Source: an uncultured Bacteroidales bacterium
Lineage (GTDB): Bacteria; Bacteroidota; Bacteroidia; Bacteroidales; UBA932
DNA length: 13,166 nucleotides
NCBI GenBank assembly: GCA_946062035.1
Contig: CAMGTS010000017.1
Location: 1 to 13,166 of the forward strand
Direction: 5' to 3'
Shown here piece after piece: positions 7,506 through 13,166 of the stretch. The notes beneath the pieces are model-generated. The model was given only the letters and a program-made list of their open reading frames with translations, was not told the origin of the DNA and searched no databases. The number at the start of each line of letters is the position of its first letter. Position 1 is the stretch's first letter. A program made the translations under genes and the position numbers.

Positions 7506-7517
7506 ACTCCACTGCGA

Positions 7518-8849
7518 TTAATATTTCGGTTCGACAGGAAATCCGAGAATCACTTCGGTATAATCGTTTAACCTACTGATTATCTTGATATATCCCTTGA
7601 ATCCTCGCATGAGTTGATAGACATAATGAAGCCCCATTCCGTGCCCTCCCATGCCGACAGTGTTCTCTCCTCTCTCAAACTTGCCGAAGAGCCTTTTGGT
7701 CATATCCTCAGAAATTCCTATCCCATTATCTCTGAGATGAATTTCCACATATTTACCCTTGCCCGGCGATTTCGGTTTCAGCATTGAGGAGAATGATATT
7801 TGCACGCTCTCTCCCGAATATTTGATGGAATTGTCTATCAGGTTATTGACGATTTCCGTAAGATACAGTCGGTCAGCGATGACTTCACCGCACTTCCAAT
7901 CGCCCAAAACAAAATCCACATCCTTCTCTGTAACAGATGAATACAATCTCGCCACATCGCTGAAAAAATCACTTAACACGATTTCTTCATAGTTGAATTT
8001 GAGTTTCTTCTGCTCCAACTTCGCCACGGCGATTATCTGATCGCACATTTTGTTGATGTGTCTGCTCTCCTGCTTCAGGATTCTCAGTTCTTCCGCAAGT
8101 TGCGGATTGTTCTGTGTACTTTCTTCTGATTCAAGATCTTCTGCAATAAGAGTAATAGTTGAAAGAGGAGTCCTCATGTCGTGAATCATAGAATACGTAT
8201 GATCCTGACGCATCTTGCTCAGACGACTCAGCCTTCCAAGAGTATTGGAAAACCTGAACAGGCAGAATACGACGAAAAGCGAAAGGGCAAGAGAAAGGAT
8301 TGTAAGTATTAACACATTGGAAATAAGCAGCTTGTAGGGATTGTTCACAATGGCCCGTAATCCGCTTGTCAAATCGGAAGTAACAGGCACAACATGGGTG
8401 CTTAACTCTTTCCATGTATATTTGACGAAACTGTCATCCCTTGTGAAGTCTGATACGGAGCGGATATTTGTCGTATCAATGGTTTCCAATACAATTTTAT
8501 ACTCTAACTCCTGCAGTCCGTTTTCAGAAAGTTTTCTCGAAAAAATCTCTTTTAAAGAGTCCCAATCCATGAAGATTCCGTCTGACTGCATCTTGTCATT
8601 AAGTGCGAGAACTATAGTATGTGATATCTGGCTTGTGACCTTTCCGACTTCAAGATGTGTCTCATTTGCGGCCTGATACTCCTCAGCACGGACAAGAATC
8701 TCCTCTTCCACACTTTGAGTAAAGCTTAGGTCTATTTTCGAATAAAGGTTTTCCGCAAGCGAATCGTAGAAGTTCGCAAGAAGGAAATATTGAAGCGGTA
8801 TTATCGCAAGAACCGCTATTATCGCTATTATTCTGAAATAGAGCTTCAC
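7518..8849 (-). CDS. Membrane sensor histidine kinase
   Basis: A 443-residue inner-membrane kinase. TM1 is about 6-25 and TM2 about 174-198, enclosing a periplasmic sensor of about 148 residues with no recognisable PAS or other named domain. TM2 leads directly to the dimerisation box HDMRTPL (phospho-accepting H223) after about 24 residues, so a full HAMP domain is not evident. The catalytic domain has the N box NNLIDNSIKYS (335-345), G1 DNGIGIS (374-380), the F box LFGKFERG (387-394) and G2 GHGMGLH (402-408). All residues needed for autophosphorylation appear present. It starts 10 bp after the PfkB kinase stop and ends 12 bp before the response regulator, so the three form one transcription unit. 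The signal is unknown. Confidence 0.95.
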   Translation of the reverse strand: MKLYFRIIAIIAVLAIIPLQYFLLANFYDSLAENLYSKIDLSFTQSVEEEILVRAEEYQAANETHLEVGKVTSQISHTIVLALNDKMQSDGIFMDWDSLKEIFSRKLSENGLQELEYKIVLETIDTTNIRSVSDFTRDDSFVKYTWKELSTHVVPVTSDLTSGLRAIVNNPYKLLISNVLILTILSLALSLFVVFCLFRFSNTLGRLSRLSKMRQDHTYSMIHDMRTPLSTITLIAEDLESEESTQNNPQLAEELRILKQESRHINKMCDQIIAVAKLEQKKLKFNYEEIVLSDFFSDVARLYSSVTEKDVDFVLGDWKCGEVIADRLYLTEIVNNLIDNSIKYSGESVQISFSSMLKPKSPGKGKYVEIHLRDNGIGISEDMTKRLFGKFERGENTVGMGGHGMGLHYVYQLMRGFKGYIKIISRLNDYTEVILGFPVEPKY

Positions 8850-8859
8850 AACGACCGCA

Positions 8860-9864
8860 TTAAGGGATATATTTTCCAGTAGATCGCATCAGCGCCTTAA
8901 TCTCTGTTTTAGCCGCTTTCCAACGTGGAACATCGATTTTCGGTCCTACAACCTCTACAACTTTTGAAGAGATTATAGACCCTACGTTTCCACAAATTTC
9001 AAGTGGCATATCGTATGCGTAAGCATAGAGGAATCCCGCAGCATACAAGTCTCCCGCACCTGTGGCGTCAACTGTCTTAGCCGGATATGAATCAATCTTC
9101 AACGACTCCGCACCGCTTTGGATAAGAGACCCTTCCGGTCCCAACTTGACGACGGCGATCTTACACATCTTCGCGATCTCGTTTACCGCAAGCTCAGGTC
9201 TCATTTTTGTAAAGCTCTTGGCCTCAGTCTCGTTAGCAAAGACTATATCGACATAATTCCTGATTATATCATGCAGGAAGGCGTTGTTGCTCTCAACCAC
9301 ATTATAGCTTGCGAGGTCGATTGATATTGTCATGCCGAAATTTTTGCCAAGTTCTACCGCCCTGCGGACAAGATTTTGATTTTGAACAAGATATCCCTCA
9401 ATATGCAGAATATCATATCCTTCGAAATATTCTGGCAGCAAATCATCAGGAGATAGCTCCAATGCCGCACCCAAATAATCAGCGAATGTTCTCTCACTGT
9501 TAGGAGGGGTTATAAACACCATTGCACGGCCACTTGCAGCCTTGCCTGTCAGCAATTTCGGTTTGATGCCGTTCTGCTCCTGTCCGCTTGCGAACAGACG
9601 TCCGAGTTCGTCATCGCCGACTTTGCCGATAAAACCGCTCTTCAGACCGAAAATCGCAGTGCCGGATATTGTGTTAGCTGCGGAGCCGCCAGGTACATAC
9701 TGCACCCCTTGCTCTTTTAGAATTTGCCAAATACTGTTCCCCGTCTCTTCGTCTACAAGTTGCATACTCCCTATAGGAAGGTGGAATTTCTTAAGAAGCA
9801 TATCGTCAGGCAAAACTGCCAATATATCGGTAAGCGCATTACCTATGCCCAAAATGGATTTCAT
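8860..9864 (-). CDS. PfkB-family kinase, adenosine kinase-like
   Basis: A 334-residue ribokinase-fold kinase. It has GNALTDI near the N-terminus (D13, substrate ribose or sugar contact), PGGSAANT (58-65), GFIGKVGDDELG (77-88; PfkB signature 1 region) and DATGAGD (266-272; signature 2, with anion-hole glycines and catalytic base D272). In Bacteroidota such proteins are usually annotated adenosine or carbohydrate kinase; the overall pattern favours adenosine kinase, but inosine-guanosine or sugar substrates are possible. The frame is open to 9924, but the extra 20 residues run through the promoter and repeat region; the ATG at 9864 gives the family N-terminus MKSILGIGNA. It is the first gene of the operon with the two-component system. 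Confidence 0.93.
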   Translation of the reverse strand: MKSILGIGNALTDILAVLPDDMLLKKFHLPIGSMQLVDEETGNSIWQILKEQGVQYVPGGSAANTISGTAIFGLKSGFIGKVGDDELGRLFASGQEQNGIKPKLLTGKAASGRAMVFITPPNSERTFADYLGAALELSPDDLLPEYFEGYDILHIEGYLVQNQNLVRRAVELGKNFGMTISIDLASYNVVESNNAFLHDIIRNYVDIVFANETEAKSFTKMRPELAVNEIAKMCKIAVVKLGPEGSLIQSGAESLKIDSYPAKTVDATGAGDLYAAGFLYAYAYDMPLEICGNVGSIISSKVVEVVGPKIDVPRWKAAKTEIKALMRSTGKYIP

Positions 9865-9884
9865 CTGAATGGATTTATATAGCG

Positions 9885-9892
9885 CAAATATA
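9885..9892 (-). promoter_or_regulatory. Candidate promoter of the PfkB-HK-RR operon
   Basis: On the minus strand the -7 box TATATTTG is preceded by TCGGTTTGCAG. From memory, TCGGTTTGCA-type sequences ahead of TAnnTTTG recur at Bacteroidales promoters. Predicted start is near 9879, giving a leader of about 15 nt before the ATG at 9864. An exact TTTG about 19 nt upstream is absent; a run of T occupies that spot, which is one arm of the repeat hairpin. Confidence 0.5.
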
Positions 9893-9905
9893 CTGCAAAC
9901 CGAAA

Positions 9906-9955
9906 GCAGAAAAAGCGTCGCCACATTTTTTCTGCTGAGGTGCAGCGTATATATG
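9906..9955. repeat. Diverged third copy of the terminal repeat, with perfect hairpin
   Basis: By eye 42 of 50 positions match the repeat unit beginning at 71 (GCAGAAAAAG through CGTTTATATG). Here the inverted repeat is perfect: GCAGAAAAA (9906-9914) pairs with TTTTTCTGC (9927-9935) across a 12-nt loop, whereas the copies at 1-135 have one mismatch. It lies in the divergent intergenic region between the PfkB operon promoter and the YbhN promoter. Weak similarity to the tandem copies continues on the PfkB side (TCGGTTTGCAG here, TCGACTTGCTG there, minus strand), so the repeat may include promoter sequence. Confidence 0.75.
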
Positions 9956-9985
9956 CTTACAGCACAAAGGTATTACAAATTTGAT

Positions 9986-9993
9986 TATTTTTG
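9986..9993 (+). promoter_or_regulatory. Candidate -7 box (TATTTTTG) directly before the ybhN-like ATG
   Basis: TATTTTTG fits TAnnTTTG and ends 6 nt before the ATG at 10000. As for pcm, the predicted transcript would start at or next to the start codon. No clear -33 TTTG is found. The TTG at 9991, a possible alternative start, lies inside this box, which argues against it. Confidence 0.42.
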
Positions 9994-9999
9994 CTTTCG

Positions 10000-11073
10000 A
10001 TGCAAACAAATCGGAATCCACATCCAACAGACCTCAGAAGTCCGCGCAAACGATTGTCCGCCAAAAGTGTTATTGTCTATCTCGCAATGCTTGTGCTGAC
10101 GATAGCGCTTCTCTATCTGAGTTTTAGAGGGGTCAAGTGGGATGAGTTCGCAGACGGGCTTTCAAATTGCCGCTGGGAATGGATAGCGTTGTCGATGGGA
10201 TTCGGTGTGGCAGGATTCGCCATAAGGGCTTTAAGATGGAAAATGCTGCTTTTGCAATTAGATAAAAAAGCATCCTTCATATCCGCATATCAAGGTGTTA
10301 CAATCGGTAATCTCGCAAACTTCGCACTGCCACGTGTTGGAGAGATAGTACGTTGCGGAGTCGCATCCAAAGCTAAAAAAAGTGACATCACTATAGAGGG
10401 TGCCATAGGAACGGTAATAGTTGAAAGGACATGGGATTTGTTGTGCCTTGTGATTCTATCGGTGTTATTCGTATTCTTCTCTTGGAATAAATTCGGAGAA
10501 TTCATCAAAGCTCAGATATTCAATACATCCCGTTCGGCTGACGGAACTTCGGCTGTATGGCTCGTTGTGATGCTGACAGCTGCTGTAATATTGGCGGTCG
10601 CATTTATAGTTTCCATTTATGCTTACCGGAAAAAAATCGAGAAATGGAAGCTCGGCGCTAAATTGTTGGGATTTTGCAGAAAACTTTGGGATGGAATAAC
10701 AGCGGCGTTCAGGATGAAAAACAAATCTGCTTTCTTTATCCTGACAATACTTTTATGGGGAAGTTTCCTGGTCACAAGCGTATGCACCATCAAGGCTTTT
10801 CCTGCATTTGCCGGATTGAATTGGAGCGACGCTTTGTTTTTAATGATCGCAGGCAGTTTAGGATGGGCTGTCCCGGTTCAGGGCGGTATAGGTTCCTATC
10901 ATTTTATCGTGAGCCTTGCGCTTGTTCAGGTTTATGCCACAACCCAATCGGACGGACTCGTATTCGCTACCATATCACACGAGAGTCAGGCGGTTGTAAT
11001 GATACTGTGCGGAGCCGTATCTCTGATACATTTTCTTTTAAAAAACAGAACTTTGACCAAACCTACAGAGTAA
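10000..11073 (+). CDS. YbhN / LPG-synthase-TM-type integral membrane protein
   Basis: A 357-residue polytopic inner-membrane protein of the lysylphosphatidylglycerol synthase transmembrane (YbhN/UPF0104) family. About seven to nine hydrophobic segments are seen (roughly 22-42, 58-78, 91-112, 140-161, 185-207, 243-263, 276-295, 299-317, 327-347). Family-like conserved stretches are RALRWKMLL (76-84), GNLANFALPRVGEIVR (103-118), VERTWDLL (141-148) and GGIGSYH (295-301). There is no cytosolic aminoacyl-transferase domain, so it is not an MprF-type aminoacyl-PG synthase; members are thought to move or handle lipids, with no function established for this one. ATG 10000 is preferred over TTG 9991, which lies in the -7 box. 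Its stop is 1 bp before the GH77 gene, implying co-transcription. Confidence 0.88.
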   Translation: MQTNRNPHPTDLRSPRKRLSAKSVIVYLAMLVLTIALLYLSFRGVKWDEFADGLSNCRWEWIALSMGFGVAGFAIRALRWKMLLLQLDKKASFISAYQGVTIGNLANFALPRVGEIVRCGVASKAKKSDITIEGAIGTVIVERTWDLLCLVILSVLFVFFSWNKFGEFIKAQIFNTSRSADGTSAVWLVVMLTAAVILAVAFIVSIYAYRKKIEKWKLGAKLLGFCRKLWDGITAAFRMKNKSAFFILTILLWGSFLVTSVCTIKAFPAFAGLNWSDALFLMIAGSLGWAVPVQGGIGSYHFIVSLALVQVYATTQSDGLVFATISHESQAVVMILCGAVSLIHFLLKNRTLTKPTE

Positions 11074-11074
11074 C

Positions 11075-13166
11075 ATGAATATCAAATTCAGGGTGAACAT
11101 CGACGTTGCCGAGGGCGAGCAGGCATATCTGACCGGCTCATCGCCGGTACTTGGAAAATACGATCCCGATAAGGCTTACAAACTTTTGAAAGCCGAGGGC
11201 GATAACAACTCCTCATATTGGAGTGCTGACATCTCATTTGACACCCAATTCGAAAGAATCCTTTTTTATAAATATTTTGTCAAAGACGCTTCGGGAACAA
11301 TAAGATATGAAGCCGGCGGAGGAAGAAGGCTCGCATTGAACTCTTCCGTCAGAAATGTCGAGACTCACGATGAATGGCAGCTCTGTACAAAAGAGAGCCC
11401 ATTCCTTACGGACCCTTTCGCCCATGTATTCTATGGAGCCAAATTCAGCCCTTATACCCAAACCCATAAACGTTCCTACGAACTCATAGTCAGGGCTGTA
11501 GTTCCTAATATTCCGGAGGGATACAGCATCGTGATGTGCGGAGATACCAAGGAACTTGGTAAGGGTAATCCTTCCAAAGGCGTGAAGATGAGTAGATTAA
11601 AAGGTTTGAAATGGATCGCCCACTTTCAGATAGACGGTATGGAGGGCAAGACATGGAACTACCGTTTTGTGAAGATTTGCGATGCGACTGGTGAGGCTGA
11701 GTTTGAAAAAAATGAAAAAAGGACTCTTACTCTGCCTAAGGTTGACAAATACGACACATACATTACGGAACACACAGATATTTGTTTCGCCCCGCATCAC
11801 CCGCACTATGCAGGTTGCACCATCCCTCTCTTTGCGCTGAGAAGCAAAGAGAGCTGCGGTATAGGAGAAATAGGAGATATCAAGCTGCTCGTCGATTGGG
11901 CGAAAAATTGCGGAATACGTATTCTTAATATCCTGCCCCTAAATGACACGTTGCAGCACTTCAATAGTTCCGATTCTTCTCCGTATAACGGTATATCTTC
12001 TTTCGGGCTGAATCCTATATACTTGTCACTTAAACCGTTAGGGACTTTGCGGGACGAGGCGAAAGCTAAAGAGGCGGCGGAAGAGATGCGTTCGCTTAAC
12101 CACCGTGCGATGGTTGACTATGAGGATGTCATAACTTTCAAGATGAGCTATCTGAAAGCCCTTTACAAAGAGCAGGGAATTGATGCCTCATCACAGCCGG
12201 GCTATTATAAATTTGTCAAGGAGAACAAAAACTGGCTTTTCTCGTATGCTACTTTCAGTGCGCTAAGAGACAGATACAAGACCGCTGATTTCAGAAAGTG
12301 GGGCGAACACTCTGTCTATAATCAGGAATTTGTGGAAAGTCTGTACAAAGGTCTCTCAAAAGACAAAGAGTTGGAGGACAGTTTCAGATTCTATATTTAT
12401 CTGCAATACAACCTTTACAATCAGATGGTTGAGGCTATAGGCCATGCTCATAAACAGGGAATCGCTCTCAAAGGGGAATTCCCTATGAATGTTTCCCCGA
12501 ATAGTGTTCCGGCTTGGAAATATCCTCATTATTTCAAATTCGGCACGAACTCTCCAGAAGAGCGATTATCTATTGAAATGTCTTCATGTACAGGAGCTTC
12601 CGCCCCTGTATTCAATTGGGAGGAGATGTCTCACGACAATTTTAAATGGTGGAGGAACAGGCTTCGTGCGATGACGGACTATTATGATCTGTATAGCATC
12701 GGGCGTATCGGCAAAGAGAGCGGCACGGCTGAGAATCCGTTTATAACAAAACTTCTCACCCAACTTGTAGCATCCTCAAGCATGATGGCCTGTGGAAAAT
12801 ATTCGATATCAGAAGAGAATGCGGAAATGTCCGAATTAGCGGGAGAATCCGAAATTGTGATGAAATCCAGAAGTATCCGCAAACAGTTGGAAGATCTTAA
12901 TGTACTCTCTTTAGAGGTGCCTACAGGGAAAATAGAAAACGACAATTATATAGGGAATGTCAACCCTCCGTATTTCAGCATATTCTCGACTTCGACCTGT
13001 AACAGCAAGACGCTGAGAATGTGGCTCGGGAAGGAGCTGAAAAGTAATTACTACAAGTCAGAAGATACAGGGGAATCATCATTCGACGCATCTGCGAAAG
13101 ATTGCGAGACAGCCATAAGGCAAGCTCTTGCGACTGAATCCATGTTCGTCATTATTCCTGTGCAGG
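11075..13166 (+). CDS. GH77 4-alpha-glucanotransferase homologue (malQ/DPE2-like), probable pseudoenzyme; 3' end outside window
   Basis: Open for 697 codons to the window edge. Domains: CBM20-like 1 (about 1-100; GSSPVLGKY 21-29, YEAGGGRR 78-85), CBM20-like 2 (about 132-222) and a GH77 barrel from about 247. Retained GH77 features are CGIGEIGDIKLLVDW (261-275), LPLNDT (287-292), SPYNGISSFGLNPIYL (302-317), KGEFP (466-470) and FNWEEM (513-518). The family normally disproportionates malto-oligosaccharides or maltose in the cytosol. Here the three expected catalytic carboxylates are gone: RIDH is SIGR (541-544), CGEDLG is CGKYSI (573-578), STHD is STCN (640-643). The usual segment of roughly 200 residues between the first two is missing. 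Activity as a transferase is therefore unlikely; a carbohydrate-binding or regulatory role is possible. It follows ybhN by 1 bp. No frameshift or stop is seen, so it is not an ordinary pseudogene. Confidence 0.9.
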   Translation, partial: MNIKFRVNIDVAEGEQAYLTGSSPVLGKYDPDKAYKLLKAEGDNNSSYWSADISFDTQFERILFYKYFVKDASGTIRYEAGGGRRLALNSSVRNVETHDEWQLCTKESPFLTDPFAHVFYGAKFSPYTQTHKRSYELIVRAVVPNIPEGYSIVMCGDTKELGKGNPSKGVKMSRLKGLKWIAHFQIDGMEGKTWNYRFVKICDATGEAEFEKNEKRTLTLPKVDKYDTYITEHTDICFAPHHPHYAGCTIPLFALRSKESCGIGEIGDIKLLVDWAKNCGIRILNILPLNDTLQHFNSSDSSPYNGISSFGLNPIYLSLKPLGTLRDEAKAKEAAEEMRSLNHRAMVDYEDVITFKMSYLKALYKEQGIDASSQPGYYKFVKENKNWLFSYATFSALRDRYKTADFRKWGEHSVYNQEFVESLYKGLSKDKELEDSFRFYIYLQYNLYNQMVEAIGHAHKQGIALKGEFPMNVSPNSVPAWKYPHYFKFGTNSPEERLSIEMSSCTGASAPVFNWEEMSHDNFKWWRNRLRAMTDYYDLYSIGRIGKESGTAENPFITKLLTQLVASSSMMACGKYSISEENAEMSELAGESEIVMKSRSIRKQLEDLNVLSLEVPTGKIENDNYIGNVNPPYFSIFSTSTCNSKTLRMWLGKELKSNYYKSEDTGESSFDASAKDCETAIRQALATESMFVIIPVQ

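Noticed and set aside
9865..9924. Twenty extra residues at the N-terminus of the PfkB kinase
   Set aside because: They translate the -7 box and repeat arm; MKSILGIGNA at 9864 is the normal family start.
11075..13166. GH77 gene as an ordinary degraded pseudogene
   Set aside because: No stop or frameshift in 697 codons, flanking motifs stay well conserved, and the gene keeps tight spacing with its upstream neighbour. A maintained pseudoenzyme fits better, although recent decay cannot be fully excluded.

Overview
The window looks like a chromosomal segment of a Bacteroidota bacterium, most likely order Bacteroidales. The evidence is a nucleoside kinase with fused TGS, SAD-like and uridine-kinase domains, a CBM20-CBM20-GH77 glucanotransferase-type protein, TAnnTTTG-type -7 promoter boxes, no purine-rich Shine-Dalgarno sequences, and closely packed genes. 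No tRNA, rRNA, CRISPR array, phage gene or transposase is visible. Genus cannot be fixed from the sequence alone.

Layout. 1-135: two tandem copies of an 80-bp-period repeat with no gene. 136-750 (minus): a deoxynucleoside kinase, divergent across 94 bp from a plus-strand operon at 845-6809. That operon holds pcm (protein L-isoaspartate methyltransferase), a glyoxalase-II-like metallo-beta-lactamase hydrolase, uvrA and the TGS/uridine-kinase-like nucleoside kinase. Its genes overlap by 4 bp or lie about 20 bp apart. It meets a minus-strand operon end to end with only 18 bp between stop codons. The minus-strand operon (9864 down to 6828) runs PfkB/adenosine-kinase-like sugar or nucleoside kinase, sensor histidine kinase, OmpR-type response regulator. 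A second divergent intergenic region (9865-9999) carries a diverged third copy of the repeat between two -7 boxes. From there a plus-strand pair begins: a YbhN/LPG-synthase-type membrane protein (10000-11073) and, 1 bp later, a GH77-family protein that runs off the window end.

How the genes may work together. The pcm-uvrA operon groups protein repair, thioester/glyoxal-type detoxification and nucleotide excision repair with a nucleoside kinase. Three unrelated nucleoside-kinase-type folds (dNK, URK-like, PfkB) lie within 10 kb, so nucleoside salvage is a recurrent theme. The two-component system is physically coupled to the PfkB kinase; its signal is unknown.

Main point of interest. The GH77 protein is an intact reading frame of at least 697 codons and clearly homologous to Bacteroidota/plant DPE2-type 4-alpha-glucanotransferases. 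However, all three expected catalytic carboxylates are substituted: the RIDH motif reads SIGR, CGED reads CGKY, and STHD reads STCN. The roughly 200-residue segment normally between the first two is missing, and ligand aromatics of the second CBM20 are altered. It looks like a maintained pseudoenzyme rather than an amylomaltase. Other notable points are UvrA lacking the first cysteine pair of its first zinc module, a response regulator receiver about five residues short in the alpha4 region, and two genes whose -7 boxes sit directly against the ATG, suggesting leaderless mRNAs.
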